Notes: generated by a model from the sequence alone, not told the origin. 64,000 nucleotides of DNA from Maricaulis salignorans (GCA_945891505.1 CAMDDL010000001.1:112110-176109); one strand, 5' to 3'. Positions 37,078-48,360 are shown, numbered from the stretch's first letter. Translations and numbers: made by a program.

Positions 37078-38070
37078 ATGGACAAGATCGTCGACATTGT
37101 GAGGGCTATTGGAGAACCGACGCGTTTGCGGATTCTGGTTCTGCTGGCACGTGGCGAATTGGCGGCTGGTGAAATGTCCACAGTGCTCAACCAAAGTCAG
37201 CCGCGGGTATCTCGCCATTTGAAGCTCTTGGCGGAAGCTGGTCTTCTAGAGCGTCGTCCTGAAGGTGCTTGGGTATTCTTTCGCTTGAAGACCGATGGTC
37301 CCGAAGGGCGCATCATTCGCACCATCTTGGATGAAGTCCCCCAAGATGACTTGGTGCTGATGCGGGATCTAGAGCGTCTGGCACAAGTTCAAGCGCAGCG
37401 GGAAGAAGTCGCGCGCGCTTATTTTGAAACGGCTGCGGACGAGTGGCATGCCTTGCGCCGCTTGCATCAGCCAGAAGCGCTGGTTGAGGCTCGATTGATT
37501 GAAGCCGTCACGGGCCAACACTTTGGCCTCCATATTGATTTAGGGTCTGGGACAGGGCGAATGATTGAATTGTTCGCTCCGCAAGCGCGCCGCGCGGAAG
37601 GCGTGGATTCCAGTCGCAAGATGCTGGCACTTGCCCGGGCACGTTTGGATGATACGGGCAGCGGTCAAGCTTCTGTCCGGCAGGCCGATATCTTGGGCCT
37701 GCCCTATGATGATGATTGCGCGGACTTGGTGACCATCCATCAAGTTCTGCACTATTTGCCAGAGCCCCAAGCCGCGATCAAAGAAGCAGCTCGCATCCTC
37801 AAGCCAGGGGGCACCCTTCTGATCGCAGACTTCGCGCCCCACGCCTTTGAAGAGCTTCGACTAGCCCACGCCCATCGCCGCCTTGGTTTCGCGGATCAAG
37901 AAGTCACACATTGGTGTGAGCAATTTGGCTTAGTGGTAGAAGCTGTCGAGCATATTGCCCCCGACGCGGGTCAATCAGGCTTAGCAGTCACGTTGTGGAA
38001 GGCCGAACTCCCGCTTTCATTGCCAGCTTCCGCGAAAAAAGAACGTTTAGAATCTAGGATAACATCATGA
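37078..38070 (+). CDS. sahR: ArsR-type regulator fused to a SAM-dependent methyltransferase-like domain (SahR-like)
   Basis: A 330-residue two-domain protein. Residues 1-75 are an ArsR winged helix (recognition helix QSQPRVSRHLKLL at 39-51); residues 110-300 form a class I methyltransferase fold with motif I HIDLGSGTGRM (152-162). This is the architecture of SahR, in which the C-terminal domain senses S-adenosylhomocysteine to control SAM-cycle genes. The metF-metH genes follow directly, with 4-nt overlaps, and a palindrome overlaps the promoter. The ATG at 37078 has AGGA 6 nt upstream; an ATG at 37063 abuts the operator and is less likely. The alternative is a free methyltransferase with a regulatory head, but the context favours SahR. 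Confidence 0.82.
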   Translation: MDKIVDIVRAIGEPTRLRILVLLARGELAAGEMSTVLNQSQPRVSRHLKLLAEAGLLERRPEGAWVFFRLKTDGPEGRIIRTILDEVPQDDLVLMRDLERLAQVQAQREEVARAYFETAADEWHALRRLHQPEALVEARLIEAVTGQHFGLHIDLGSGTGRMIELFAPQARRAEGVDSSRKMLALARARLDDTGSGQASVRQADILGLPYDDDCADLVTIHQVLHYLPEPQAAIKEAARILKPGGTLLIADFAPHAFEELRLAHAHRRLGFADQEVTHWCEQFGLVVEAVEHIAPDAGQSGLAVTLWKAELPLSLPASAKKERLESRITS

Positions 38071-38939
38071 TCCAGCCCACGATTTCTTTTGAGTTTTTCC
38101 CGCCCAAGTCTGAGGCGATGGAAGCGAAATTGTGGGATGCAGTCTCACGCTTAGCGCCCCTTGCACCAGATTTTGTGTCCGTGACCTATGGTGCCGGGGG
38201 CTCAACCCGGGAACGCACCCACCGGACCGTTAAGCGCATCTTAGAGGAGACAAGCTTGCAGCCGGCAGCACATCTCACCTGCGTGGCTGCGTCGAAAGCG
38301 GAAGTCGATGAGGTATTGCGGGAATATTGGGCAGCGGGCGTGCGCCACATTGTGGCGCTGCGTGGTGATCCACCAACGGGCGTCGGCACGACGTTTGAGC
38401 CCCATCCCGATGGCTATGTGAATGCTACAGAAGTTACCGCAGCGGCCCGCCGCATTGCAGACTTTGACGTCTCAGTCAGCTTTTACCCGGAGAAGCATCC
38501 TGAAAGCCCTAGCTTGCAGCATGACATCGATGTGCTGAAGGCTAAGATTGATGTTGGTGCAACCCGAGCGATCAGCCAATTCTTTTGTGATGCTGATGTC
38601 TATTTGCGTTTTCGCGATGCGGCCGCCAAAGCGGGCATTACTATTCCTTTGCTGCCGGGCATCATGCCCGTCGGCAATGTCGCCGGCTACACGCGCATGG
38701 CCACGTCGACAGGCACCAGTATTCCTGCTTGGTTCGCAGAAGCTTTCGATGGCTTGGATCAAAGCCCAGAAGTCCGCGATATGGTGGCAGCTTCTGTTGC
38801 CGCCGACCTTTGCTTGAAGTTGCAAGCAGAAGGGGTGGACCGGTTCCATTTCTACACCCTCAACCGCGCAGAGCTGGCTCTTGCCACTTGCCGCCGGTTG
38901 GGCCTCAAAACCCCTGCCACCCAGAAGGATGCGGCATGA
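38067..38939 (+). CDS. metF: Methylenetetrahydrofolate reductase
   Basis: A 290-residue flavoprotein that reduces 5,10-methylene-THF to 5-methyl-THF, the methyl donor of MetH. The N-terminus SFEFFPPKS carries the conserved glutamate and [31 protein letters not shown] and PGIMPV are all present. Start and stop overlap the flanking genes by 4 nt (ATGA), showing tight translational coupling in the SahR-like operon. Confidence 0.96.
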   Translation: MIQPTISFEFFPPKSEAMEAKLWDAVSRLAPLAPDFVSVTYGAGGSTRERTHRTVKRILEETSLQPAAHLTCVAASKAEVDEVLREYWAAGVRHIVALRGDPPTGVGTTFEPHPDGYVNATEVTAAARRIADFDVSVSFYPEKHPESPSLQHDIDVLKAKIDVGATRAISQFFCDADVYLRFRDAAAKAGITIPLLPGIMPVGNVAGYTRMATSTGTSIPAWFAEAFDGLDQSPEVRDMVAASVAADLCLKLQAEGVDRFHFYTLNRAELALATCRRLGLKTPATQKDAA

Positions 38940-40006
38940 CCCATTTTACCAGCCGCCAAGACCGTTTAGCCAAATTAGAAGCCCTTGGCCTTGACCGCAT
39001 CCTGATTTTGGATGGGGCGATGGGCACGATGATCCAGACGTTTAAGCTGGAAGAAGACGATTATCGTGGTGCCCGCTTTGCCGATCACGACCACCCTTTG
39101 AAGGGCAATAATGATCTTTTGGTCATCACGAAGCCAGCCATCATCTTGGGTATTCATGAGGCATTCTTGAAGGCTGGTGCCGACCTCATCTCTACCAATA
39201 GCTTCAATGCGACCACCATTAGCCAAGCCGATTATGCGCTTGAGCCATTAGCCTACGAGCTTAATTTGGAGGCTGCTAAGCTGGCGCGTCAGGCCTGCTT
39301 GGCGTTTGAAACCGCCGATGCGCCAAAGGCTGTTGTAGGGTCCATTGGACCAACAAACAAGACTTTGTCGTTGTCACCCGATGTGAATGATCCAAGCTAT
39401 CGTGCTGCTTCTTTTGATGAAATGGTAGTCGCATATCGCGAGCAAACCTTGGGCCTACTCGATGGCGGGGTCGACTTCCTGATGGTTGAAACCATCTTCG
39501 ATACTTTGGTGGCCAAAGCTGCACTTTATGCCATCGCAGAAGTGTTGGAAGAGCGTGGCGAAGCCGTGCCAATCATGATTTCGGGCACAATCACCGACCG
39601 TTCGGGCCGCACCTTGTCTGGCCAAACCGTGGAAGCCTTCTGGAACGCGGTGCGCCATGTGAACCCTTGGTCAATTGGCCTCAACTGCGCCTTGGGACCG
39701 AATGAAATGCGCCCATTCTTGGCAGAATTGTCGCGCGTGGCGACTTGCAAAGTATCGGTCTATCCCAACGCTGGTTTGCCCAATGCCTTTGGCGGCTATG
39801 ACGAAACGCCCGATGACATGTGCCACACCATGACGCCTTGGGCGCAAGAGGGCTTGGTCAATGTCATGGGCGGGTGCTGTGGCACGACACCAGACCATAT
39901 CCACCACATCGCCCATGCTGCCAGTCATGGTAAGCCGCGTGTGGCCCCCGTAATCCAAACCGCCTTGAGGCTTTCTGGCCTTGAACCCTTTACCGCAGCA
40001 GCGTGA
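38936..40006 (+). CDS. metH: MetH homocysteine-binding subunit (N-terminal half of split methionine synthase)
   Basis: A 356-residue protein equal to the first domain of cobalamin-dependent methionine synthase: [11 protein letters not shown] (about 24-34), [26 protein letters not shown] and the zinc ligands in [13 protein letters not shown]. It activates homocysteine on zinc. The remaining MetH domains are encoded by the next gene, and a GTGA overlap joins them, so the two chains probably assemble into one enzyme. Split MetH is known in Caulobacter-type bacteria. Confidence 0.92.
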   Translation: MTHFTSRQDRLAKLEALGLDRILILDGAMGTMIQTFKLEEDDYRGARFADHDHPLKGNNDLLVITKPAIILGIHEAFLKAGADLISTNSFNATTISQADYALEPLAYELNLEAAKLARQACLAFETADAPKAVVGSIGPTNKTLSLSPDVNDPSYRAASFDEMVVAYREQTLGLLDGGVDFLMVETIFDTLVAKAALYAIAEVLEERGEAVPIMISGTITDRSGRTLSGQTVEAFWNAVRHVNPWSIGLNCALGPNEMRPFLAELSRVATCKVSVYPNAGLPNAFGGYDETPDDMCHTMTPWAQEGLVNVMGGCCGTTPDHIHHIAHAASHGKPRVAPVIQTALRLSGLEPFTAAA

Positions 40007-42693
40007 TCGAGATTACTTTGACCAATCCTTTTTCTAATTTTGTGATCGTTGGCGAGCGGACCAATGTGACTGGCTCTGCCAAGTTCCGTAAACTTATCGA
40101 GAATGACGATTACACGGCTGCTTTGGCTGTCGCGCTGCAGCAAGTTGAGAGCGGTGCCAATGTGCTCGATATCAATATGGATGCGGCGCTGATTGATGGC
40201 GTGAAGGCGATGACCACCTTCTTGAACTTGATTTCTGTCGAGCCTGATATCGCTAAAGTGCCTTTGATGATCGATAGCTCCAAGTGGGAGATCATTGAAG
40301 CAGGCCTGAAATGCACGCAAGGCAAGCCCATCGTGAACTCCATCTCGATGAAGGAGGGCGAAGCCCAATTTTTGGCACAGGCCAAGAAGGTACGGCGCTA
40401 TGGGGCGGCGGCTGTCGTCATGGCATTCGACGAACTGGGCCAAGCCGATACCGTGCACCGCAAAGTGGAGATTTGTACCCGCGCCTATAATCTCTTGCGC
40501 GATAAACTCGACTTCCCGCCGGAAGATATCATCTTCGACCCCAATATTTTTGCGGTCGCGACCGGCATTGAAGAGCATAATGATTATGGCGTCGCCTTTA
40601 TTGAAGCGACGCGCATCATTCGCGAAACCTTGCCCCACGCCCATGTGTCGGGCGGGGTTTCTAACGTCTCCTTCTCGTTCCGGGGTAATGAGCCCGTTCG
40701 CGAGGCCATGCATGCGGTCTTCCTCTATCACGCGATCAAAGCGGGCATGGACATGGGGATCGTGAATGCCGGCCAGTTAGCCGTCTATGATTCCATTGAT
40801 CTGGAGCTTCGCGAGCGCTGCGAAGATGTGATCTTGAACCGTCGCGCCGATTCTACTGAGCGCTTGTTGGAAACGGCCGAAAACTATCGCGGCAAAGAAG
40901 GGCAAAAGGCAGCGGTCAAGGATCTATCGTGGCGCGAAGCCCCGGTGCGAGAGCGTTTGGCCCATTCGCTGGTGCATGGCATCACCGAATTCATCGTGGA
41001 AGATACAGAAGCCGCCCGCCTCGAAGCTGACCGGCCGCTGCACGTGATTGAAGGCCCGTTGATGGACGGGATGAACGTGGTTGGCGACCTGTTTGGCTCT
41101 GGCAAAATGTTCTTGCCCCAAGTGGTGAAATCCGCCCGCGTGATGAAGCAAGCCGTTGCCCACCTTCTGCCTTACATGGAAGAGGAAAAACTGCGCCTCG
41201 GGACGCAGTATCAGGCAGCAGGCAAAGTCCTGATGGCGACGGTAAAGGGCGATGTGCACGATATTGGTAAGAATATCGTCGGTGTCGTTTTGCAATGTAA
41301 TGGCTTTGACGTGGTCGATTTGGGCGTCATGGTCAGTTGCGAGAAAATCCTTGAAGCGGCCCGCGAGCATAAGGTGGATATTATCGGCCTGTCCGGCCTG
41401 ATAACGCCGTCACTCGATGAAATGAGCTGGGTTGCCAGCGAGATGCAGCGGCAAGGCTTTGGTGACATGCCTTTGCTCATTGGTGGCGCTACCACTTCGC
41501 GCACCCACACCGCGGTTAAGATCGCACCAAACTACAAGGGGCCGGTGCTTTATGTGACCGATGCAAGCCGCGCGGTGCCTGTTGTGCAAAAGCTATTGGG
41601 CGACGATCGCCAAGATCTGATCCAAGAGACACTTGACGATCAAGAACGTGCACGCCTTGCCCATTTTGCCGGTCAAGATAAGCGCCCGCGCGCGACTTTG
41701 GCTGCGGCACGTGCCAATGCAGCCAAGCTCGACTTTACCGACTATGCGCCACCTAAGCCCGGTTTTATCGGCACACAGGTGTTTGACGATTATCCGTTGG
41801 CGGACTTGGTGCCTGTCATCGACTGGACGCCTTTCTTTGCCACCTGGGAATTGCACGGCAAGTTCCCCGCGATCTTGGACGATGAGATTGTGGGGGAGGC
41901 AGCCAAGCCGCTTTACGCCGATGCGCGCGCCATGCTGGATAAGATGGTCGCGGAAAAATGGGTCACGGCAAAAGGCGTGATTGGTTTCTGGCCTGCTAAC
42001 CGGGTTGGAGACGATATTGCAGTTTGGCAAGATGAAGGCCGGACAAGGCGTGAGACCACCTTCCACACGTTGCGCCAGCAAATGATCAAGAGTGCGGGCA
42101 GCGCCAATCTAGCCTTGTCTGACTTTGTCGCCCCTGAGGGCGTGGACGATTGGATTGGTGGTTTTGCGGTTACGGCAGGTCATGGTGAACGCGAACGCAC
42201 GCAAGCCTTCAAAGACGCCAATGATGACTATTCCGCCATTTTGTTCCAAGCTTTATGTGACCGTTTGGCCGAAGCCTTTGCTGAGCGGATGCATGAATTG
42301 GTGCGCAAGAACCATTGGGGCTATGCGCCTAATGAGCAATTGCCGGTGGATGATCTGATCGGTGAAAAATACCGCGGCATCCGCCCGGCACCCGGTTATC
42401 CCGCGCAGCCTGACCACACGGAAAAAGAACAATTATTCAAAATTTTAGATGCCAAAGCTAAGGTTGGAATGAAACTTACGGAGAGCCTCGCCATGTTGCC
42501 AGGGTCGTCTGTTTCAGGCCTCTACTTCAGCCATCCACAGGCTGAATACTTTGGCGTCGGCCGGATCGATCGGGATCAGGTGAGCGAGTATGCGATCCGT
42601 AAAGGCATGGAGATGCGCGAAGCCGAGCGTTGGTTAGCCCCAATTTTGGCCTATGATCCAACCCAGCCTGCGAAGGTTGTCCAAGAGGCTTAG
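40003..42693 (+). CDS. metH: MetH folate/cobalamin/activation subunit (C-terminal half of split methionine synthase)
   Basis: An 896-residue protein with the remaining MetH domains in order: methyl-THF-binding pterin domain ([11 protein letters not shown] near residue 15), cobalamin cap and B12 domain ([13 protein letters not shown], the histidine that binds cobalt), and the SAM-dependent reactivation domain ([15 protein letters not shown] and the [17 protein letters not shown] segment). Starts at a GTG within the preceding stop. It requires the upstream half for homocysteine binding and belongs to the metF operon. Ends 4 nt before the convergent rsmA. Confidence 0.94.
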   Translation: MIEITLTNPFSNFVIVGERTNVTGSAKFRKLIENDDYTAALAVALQQVESGANVLDINMDAALIDGVKAMTTFLNLISVEPDIAKVPLMIDSSKWEIIEAGLKCTQGKPIVNSISMKEGEAQFLAQAKKVRRYGAAAVVMAFDELGQADTVHRKVEICTRAYNLLRDKLDFPPEDIIFDPNIFAVATGIEEHNDYGVAFIEATRIIRETLPHAHVSGGVSNVSFSFRGNEPVREAMHAVFLYHAIKAGMDMGIVNAGQLAVYDSIDLELRERCEDVILNRRADSTERLLETAENYRGKEGQKAAVKDLSWREAPVRERLAHSLVHGITEFIVEDTEAARLEADRPLHVIEGPLMDGMNVVGDLFGSGKMFLPQVVKSARVMKQAVAHLLPYMEEEKLRLGTQYQAAGKVLMATVKGDVHDIGKNIVGVVLQCNGFDVVDLGVMVSCEKILEAAREHKVDIIGLSGLITPSLDEMSWVASEMQRQGFGDMPLLIGGATTSRTHTAVKIAPNYKGPVLYVTDASRAVPVVQKLLGDDRQDLIQETLDDQERARLAHFAGQDKRPRATLAAARANAAKLDFTDYAPPKPGFIGTQVFDDYPLADLVPVIDWTPFFATWELHGKFPAILDDEIVGEAAKPLYADARAMLDKMVAEKWVTAKGVIGFWPANRVGDDIAVWQDEGRTRRETTFHTLRQQMIKSAGSANLALSDFVAPEGVDDWIGGFAVTAGHGERERTQAFKDANDDYSAILFQALCDRLAEAFAERMHELVRKNHWGYAPNEQLPVDDLIGEKYRGIRPAPGYPAQPDHTEKEQLFKILDAKAKVGMKLTESLAMLPGSSVSGLYFSHPQAEYFGVGRIDRDQVSEYAIRKGMEMREAERWLAPILAYDPTQPAKVVQEA

Positions 42694-42697
42694 GGCG

Positions 42698-43525
42698 CTA
42701 AGCGCTTGCCCGCCAAGCCTTGGCTAAGGCAAAGAAGCCCTCCGGCTCTATCGTCTCGGGCCGGGCGGTTGGATCAATGTCAGCTGCGTCTAAGATGGCC
42801 TCGCAATTGCCAAGTCCTTTGAGGCTGGCGCGCAACATTTTGCGGCGTTGGCCGAAGGCGTGGGCTGTGACGTGTTCCAGGCCTGCTAAGTCGGCAAATG
42901 GCTTGCCATGGTCTTCTAAGATCACGATAGCACTTTCGACTTTGGGCGGCGGCACAAAGGCTAGGCGCGGCACGTGCAGCGCCAGACGGGCATCGCAACG
43001 GGCAGCCGCCAACACGGCAAGACGGCCATAATGCGGGCTGCCTGGGCGGGCACAGATGCGTTCGGCCACTTCGGTTTGAAACATCAAGCACATCGGCCCA
43101 CGCCAAGGCCCGGCCTTGAGCCACTTCACCAATAAGGGCGTTCCGACATTATAGGGCAGGTTCGAAATGATGCGGGCCGGGCTCGTCGCCCCGTGGTTGG
43201 CGAGTAGGGCTTCCTCATCGATCGCCAGCGCATCGGCCTCAATCACCACCAAGCGATCAAGCTGGTCAGCAAAGAAGCTGGTCAAGTGCGCCACAAAGCG
43301 GGGGTCTTTCTCCACCACAATCACTTTCGCAGCTGGGCTGGCCAAAAGCGCATGGGTCAAGCCGCCCGGGCCTGGCCCAATCTCCAGCACCGTTTCGCCT
43401 GCTTGGATCCCGGCTAAGCGCGCAATCTTTCCAGTTAGATTTAAGTCCAAGAGAAAGTGTTGGCCCAAGCTTTTACGCGCGAACAAATCGGATTCTTCTA
43501 GTGCTTGTCGCAGATCGCCGCTCAT
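42698..43525 (-). CDS. rsmA: 16S rRNA dimethyladenosine transferase
   Basis: A 275-residue KsgA/RsmA enzyme that dimethylates A1518 and A1519 of 16S rRNA. LGQHFLLDLNL, the SAM motif LEIGPGPGGLTHALL and the catalytic NLPYNVGTPLL are intact. It is the last gene of the minus-strand block, its start overlapping the pdxA stop by 4 nt. Confidence 0.96.
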   Translation of the reverse strand: MSGDLRQALEESDLFARKSLGQHFLLDLNLTGKIARLAGIQAGETVLEIGPGPGGLTHALLASPAAKVIVVEKDPRFVAHLTSFFADQLDRLVVIEADALAIDEEALLANHGATSPARIISNLPYNVGTPLLVKWLKAGPWRGPMCLMFQTEVAERICARPGSPHYGRLAVLAAARCDARLALHVPRLAFVPPPKVESAIVILEDHGKPFADLAGLEHVTAHAFGQRRKMLRASLKGLGNCEAILDAADIDPTARPETIEPEGFFALAKAWRASA

Positions 43526-44562
43526 TGGTTCATGCGCCCATGCGCCATAGCCGCCGCCATCTGAATGGCCGCAATCATGGATTCTGGACGGGCAATACCT
43601 CGTCCGGCAATGTCAAACCCCGTCCCATGGTCGGGGCTGGTCCGAATGATGGGCAGACCCAAAGTGGCATTGACGCCGCCCCAAAAGTCGAGTGCTTTTA
43701 GGGGGATCAGGGCCTGATCATGATACATGCAGATGGCAGCATCAAAGGTCGCGCGCGCTTCAGTATGGAAGAGGCTATCGGCTGGCAGGGGTCCTCGCAC
43801 ATTCAGACCTTTGGCTTTAAGGGCGGCAACTGCGGGCGCAATGATCCGGCCTTCTTCATCGCCAAAAGCCCCGTCTTCACCCGCGTGCGGGTTTAGAGCT
43901 GCAACGACTAAGCGGGGTGCGGTTAGTCCTAAATCGCGCTGTAGCGCCTCAGCGGTCACCAGACCCGCGTGGATGATAGCTTCTTGCGTCAATCGGTTGG
44001 GGACTTCAGAGAGCGCGCAGTGAATGGTGACGGGAATGACGCGCAACCCATCGACTGCCAACATCATCACAGGCCCGCGGGTTTGGTCAAAGGGGGCGGT
44101 CGACAACAGGGCCCCTAAAAATTCGGTATGGCCCGGATGACTAAAGCCTGCAGCCATCACAACGGACTTTGCAATCGGGGCGGTGACAAGGGCCAGAGCT
44201 TGGCCAGAAAGAACCAGGTCGACGCCGCTCTCAATCGCGCCCAAGATGACGCCAGCATGGGCAGGATTTGGCTGCCCCAAGACAACGCCATGCGCCTCAA
44301 AGCCTTGCAGCACAGGCAAGGCATCACTGAAAATCTCGACTGCTTCAGACACCTCTTTAATGACCTGAGTTTGGACCGAGCCATAAAGGGCAGGGTCACC
44401 CAAGACGCAAAAGGGCGTAGGGCCTTGGCGTAAGGCTTGCCAAGCTTTTGCCGTGACTTCTGGACCGATACCGGCTGGATCGCCCATCGAGATGACCAGC
44501 GGCCGCTTCGGGGCTGTTAGGTCTAGCGTCACGCGATCAAGGCTGGATAATCGCCGCTTCAC
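43522..44562 (-). CDS. pdxA: 4-hydroxythreonine-4-phosphate dehydrogenase
   Basis: A 346-residue NAD-dependent enzyme of pyridoxal phosphate synthesis. The signature SMGDPAGIGPEV and the metal-binding histidines in FSHPGHTEFL and MYHDQALIPLKALDF are present. The GTG start at 44562 overlaps the surA end by 26 nt and has a GGGA site 9 nt upstream; a GTG at 44532 would remove the overlap and 10 residues, and is equally close to the family N-terminus. Lies between surA and rsmA, the classical arrangement. Confidence 0.95.
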   Translation of the reverse strand: MKRRLSSLDRVTLDLTAPKRPLVISMGDPAGIGPEVTAKAWQALRQGPTPFCVLGDPALYGSVQTQVIKEVSEAVEIFSDALPVLQGFEAHGVVLGQPNPAHAGVILGAIESGVDLVLSGQALALVTAPIAKSVVMAAGFSHPGHTEFLGALLSTAPFDQTRGPVMMLAVDGLRVIPVTIHCALSEVPNRLTQEAIIHAGLVTAEALQRDLGLTAPRLVVAALNPHAGEDGAFGDEEGRIIAPAVAALKAKGLNVRGPLPADSLFHTEARATFDAAICMYHDQALIPLKALDFWGGVNATLGLPIIRTSPDHGTGFDIAGRGIARPESMIAAIQMAAAMAHGRMNQ

Positions 44563-45877
44563 GGCGGATGTCCCGCAGATAGCGGCGGGCGATCAGGGCT
44601 AACTCCTGATCATACAGGCGGTCTTCTAATTGCTCGAGAGTCGGGATGTCAGAGCCCGTATTTTCACGGTCACACAACACCATGACATGGACACCGGCAT
44701 CGGAACGGAACACCGCGCTCGCTTGCCCGTTGGAAAGACCGAGTGCTTGGGTGCGGAAAGGCTCGCCCAAATCTTCGTCTTGGATTTCGCCATAATCAAT
44801 GACTTCCAGCGAACTACGTTGCGCTGCACGTGTCACGCCATCACAGCCGTTGCGCAATGCGTCGCGGCTTAGGCGGGCTGCCTGTTCAGCGCGCTTCCAA
44901 GTGGCTTCGTCTGCGCCTGCCACTACTTTGCGGGTCATTTCTTTCAGCTTGAGCGTAGCTTTTGGAGGGCTTGGCTCACGCTTTTCACGGACAGAGACGA
45001 TCATGATGCCGCCGGGAATAACAATCGGGTCACTGACGGTTCCGGGCCCCATTTGCTCAACAGCGGCAGCCACTTCTGACTTCAACTCGCCCAAGGTAAT
45101 CCAGCCCATATCGCCGCCGGTGGAGGCCGATGGAGCAAAAGAGAATTGCTGTGCGACCAATTGGAACGGCGTGCCGCCCCTTAATTGTTGCACCAAGGTC
45201 TTGGCACCTTCGAGCGTTTGGGGCGCACTTTGAGCATTCTCGTCTTCCAGAAAAATCTCAGAAATCAAAAATTGTGGCTTGTTTGTATTGGCCAAAATAC
45301 GATCAAGAGCAGATTTGACTTGATCGCGATTAACCCGAACGCGCGAGCCAAAGCGACCACTGACGATGCGTTGCCACACGACTTCAGCGCGCGTCTTGTC
45401 ACGATAGCTTTGAGCAGAGACGCCAATTTCTGCAAGATCGCGGAAGAAGGTTTCTAGCGTTGCCCCGTTTTGACGGGCTTGGTTGGTCAAGATGCGGTCA
45501 ACTTCGCGGTCTGATGCATCTACTTTAAACTTGGAGGCCTCTTGCAATTGAAGACGCTCATCAATTAGGCCATTTAATGCTGCCGAGGTAGCTCGTTGAA
45601 CGAGCTCTGGTGTGATTTGCTGCGCACCAGATGTCGCGATCAGAAATTGGACCCGTTGACGCACGTCAAGCCGACTGATTGGCTGATCGTTCACAATGGC
45701 GGCAACGCCTTCACTCAATGGTCGCCCTTGAGCCAGACTTGCTTGAGGCTTTAGCCAGACTGCGCAAGAGAGCGCCAGCACCGCACCGAGTGCGACGCGG
45801 CCTGCACATCCGCTGATTGTCCCCTTGCTCATCCATCCACTCCGTGCGCCTGTGCGCGATTGTTGACGTTTTATCAT
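44537..45877 (-). CDS. surA: SurA-like periplasmic chaperone/peptidylprolyl isomerase
   Basis: A 446-residue secreted parvulin that escorts outer-membrane proteins. A signal peptide (GAVLALSCAVWLKPQASLA) is followed by the SurA N-terminal domain (EGVAAIVNDQPISRLDVRQR region) and one clear parvulin domain (QFLISEIFLE to GGIMIVSVREKR, about 225-340), then a degenerate second parvulin segment. Operon position between lptD and pdxA matches the usual LPS/OMP-assembly block. Confidence 0.93.
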   Translation of the reverse strand: MIKRQQSRTGARSGWMSKGTISGCAGRVALGAVLALSCAVWLKPQASLAQGRPLSEGVAAIVNDQPISRLDVRQRVQFLIATSGAQQITPELVQRATSAALNGLIDERLQLQEASKFKVDASDREVDRILTNQARQNGATLETFFRDLAEIGVSAQSYRDKTRAEVVWQRIVSGRFGSRVRVNRDQVKSALDRILANTNKPQFLISEIFLEDENAQSAPQTLEGAKTLVQQLRGGTPFQLVAQQFSFAPSASTGGDMGWITLGELKSEVAAAVEQMGPGTVSDPIVIPGGIMIVSVREKREPSPPKATLKLKEMTRKVVAGADEATWKRAEQAARLSRDALRNGCDGVTRAAQRSSLEVIDYGEIQDEDLGEPFRTQALGLSNGQASAVFRSDAGVHVMVLCDRENTGSDIPTLEQLEDRLYDQELALIARRYLRDIRREAAIIQP

Positions 45878-45969
45878 AGTCTTCTAGCCGAAAATCCGTT
45901 CATGACCAACGGACTCATCAGGTGCAAGTCAATGCACAGTAATTTTGTCGATCTTTAGGCAGATATACC

Positions 45970-48279
45970 TCAGTCGAATGGGGCGTCGGATAGTTCGCCC
46001 AAAGTGCGGAATGCGATTTGGAAGCGGATCGATTGCGAGGGCTCAATAAAGCGGTTTCGTGTCCCAAGTTCCTCATAGAAAATGCGTAGATCAGTGCATT
46101 CATCGCCATAAATCAAGCCATAAGCAGAGCGTAGATTGGTGTCAGAATTGAAGTCGCGATAAAGCGAACCAAACAGTTTGAAGTTTTTATTCAGCGTCAG
46201 GATAACTGAGCCCTGTATTTCCTTATTGGCCCTGCTTGGGCCGGCCGTACTGGAATCGAATTCATGATAACGAAGGCTCGTCTCGGTGCGCCAAAGCTTG
46301 AGACGCGCAAGGGCTTCGGTATGGACCAGTTTGCCGGTTTCAGCATCGATGCGCAGACGACCATTCAAACTCCCATAATCGCCGTGGCGGAGTTCAAAAT
46401 CGCCTACCCAATCCGATTCTTTTCTGTCCAGATTAGAGGCGCGGCTAAAGGCGCTCGCATCATCGGTCCGGATACGGCGTCCCAGAAACGCATTTGCGCG
46501 CAGTGGCAGTGGATTAGCGGCAGAAGTCGGCAGAACGTCGATCCCAGCCCGCACGCCAAGACTGACGCGGCTGCCCGGCTCCCACAAATCCATGCCTGCG
46601 GCCCCAGCCGGGCGGAACAAGCTGGTTGCATCCATTTCGAAGCCTAAAGCATCTTCCACGCGAACGCGGCTCTGCTGATCATCTTCGCTGGCAACGCTCA
46701 GCGACATCCGCGGCTCTAAGGTCAAGTTGAAACGGTTGCCCGGACGAACAAGGGGCCAACGTAAATCAACAGAAGCCAATCCTAAACCCCGACCAAACGA
46801 GTCCGCTTTTAGAGGCGTTGTCGATACCGCACCGGTGTTGGAACCCTCACTATAGTCGAAATAGTCGCCACGAACCATGGCCATGGGCTCAAGGACTAAA
46901 CCGCCGGGAAGAATTTGTGCGCCACGCCAAGTTGCGCCAATATTTCCGCGAATGGAGTCCAAGCGTCCCTCGGTACGCATCAGCGATACGGCTGATCCTG
47001 ACACATCAAGCCGACCATTCATCGGACCAATCAGCCAGCGATACGTGCCGTCCACGAGTGGTGCGACACGCGGGAGGTTTTTCCGCCGTTCTCCTGGCAC
47101 TAGGTCTTGAAACACAGCACCTAAAGACCGCACATAAAATCTGTCTGATTGGCCTTGCACGTAGAGTTGGGACATAAGCCGCGAGGTCTGGGGGCGGACT
47201 AAGCCTGCCTGCAGGTTTTCCTGCCCGATGCGATAGCGAAAAAGGTAGAGGTCATCACTGGCGCTTTCGGCCGTGAAACCCCAGTTCCACGTGTCATTGA
47301 TTTTAAATTCGCCATTGCCAAAAATATGGCCGCGCCAGTCAGATTCTCCAAACTTCTCGCCGCGCTTGCCAAAGAATTTCTCCTTAGTGACAGAGCCATT
47401 GAGAAAGAGGCCACCGGAATAGAACTTCCGGCGGTAATCCAGTTGCAGAACCGGATTGATATATTGGCTGATGAGTGGCGTAATGGTGATGTCTGACGAT
47501 GCGTCAATGACCTGAAGGTAGGGCTGCTCGATAAAGTAACCGTTACGCGACGATTCGCCGGGTTTGGGTTGCAATAAACCTGAACGTCGCCCCGCAGATG
47601 GATCGCCATGGGCAAAATAAGGGATGTAAAGAACCGGAACGCCCTTAACCTCAAAGACGACGTCATTATAAACAATCGACTCTTCGCGCTCATTTTGCAT
47701 TGCTCGACGGGCGCGGATGATCCAAGAAGGTTTGGTCTTGCCATCTTTACAGATAGGGCAGGCGGTAAACACCGCTTGCGACATGAGCTTCCGATCGCCC
47801 TCGCGCGTCACGACTGCATTGGCTGCCAAAGTCGAGCCGTCAGCAAACTTAGAGGCAAAATTGCCAGCGACGCCGCTTGATAACTCATCGTCCAAGGTCA
47901 GTTCGTCAGCAAATGTGGTTGAACCATCAGCATTTACCACCGTCACATGGCCAAAGGCTTTTACGATTCCAGTATTCTGATTGTAGTTGATTTGGTCTGC
48001 ACGAACCGTGCGTCCATTGTTGCGCGCCGTCACATTACCTTTGGCAATGAGGACCCCGGCTTCTTCCCCCTGCTCGATTGCGTCGGCTTCCAATAATACG
48101 GGGTCTTCTGACTTTGCTGGAGTTGATGATTTGGTCGCAGATGTTGTTTTGTTGACGACCTTCGCCGCTGGTGCCTCTTGAAGATTCCAGTCTGGTTTTT
48201 CGCGGGCAAGCGCAAGCGCTGGAACCAACAGGGTTCCAAGCGAAACGGCCAGTAACTGACATTGCAGTGCGCGGGACAT
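45970..48279 (-). CDS. lptD: LPS-assembly protein LptD
   Basis: A 769-residue outer-membrane beta-barrel that inserts lipopolysaccharide into the outer leaflet. Signal peptide (AVSLGTLLVPALALA), then a Thr/Ser/Lys-rich linker, the N-terminal OstA/LptD jellyroll (QGEEAGVLIAKGNVTARN, FADELTLDDELSSGV) and the large C-terminal barrel ending in an aromatic/charged tail. CPIC near the domain junction gives a cysteine pair possibly used in disulfide formation. Lies downstream of lptG and upstream of surA. Confidence 0.95.
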   Translation of the reverse strand: MSRALQCQLLAVSLGTLLVPALALAREKPDWNLQEAPAAKVVNKTTSATKSSTPAKSEDPVLLEADAIEQGEEAGVLIAKGNVTARNNGRTVRADQINYNQNTGIVKAFGHVTVVNADGSTTFADELTLDDELSSGVAGNFASKFADGSTLAANAVVTREGDRKLMSQAVFTACPICKDGKTKPSWIIRARRAMQNEREESIVYNDVVFEVKGVPVLYIPYFAHGDPSAGRRSGLLQPKPGESSRNGYFIEQPYLQVIDASSDITITPLISQYINPVLQLDYRRKFYSGGLFLNGSVTKEKFFGKRGEKFGESDWRGHIFGNGEFKINDTWNWGFTAESASDDLYLFRYRIGQENLQAGLVRPQTSRLMSQLYVQGQSDRFYVRSLGAVFQDLVPGERRKNLPRVAPLVDGTYRWLIGPMNGRLDVSGSAVSLMRTEGRLDSIRGNIGATWRGAQILPGGLVLEPMAMVRGDYFDYSEGSNTGAVSTTPLKADSFGRGLGLASVDLRWPLVRPGNRFNLTLEPRMSLSVASEDDQQSRVRVEDALGFEMDATSLFRPAGAAGMDLWEPGSRVSLGVRAGIDVLPTSAANPLPLRANAFLGRRIRTDDASAFSRASNLDRKESDWVGDFELRHGDYGSLNGRLRIDAETGKLVHTEALARLKLWRTETSLRYHEFDSSTAGPSRANKEIQGSVILTLNKNFKLFGSLYRDFNSDTNLRSAYGLIYGDECTDLRIFYEELGTRNRFIEPSQSIRFQIAFRTLGELSDAPFD

Positions 48280-48360
48280 AAGCGATCCTCGATGAGACGC
48301 CTCAGCGGAATAGATTGTTTGGGTGTAAAGAGCGACTCACGCCGCGTCTAGCGGCTAAGC

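Noticed and set aside
39925..40731. 268-codon open frame antisense to the second metH gene
   Set aside because: Fully within metH on the other strand, without family features.
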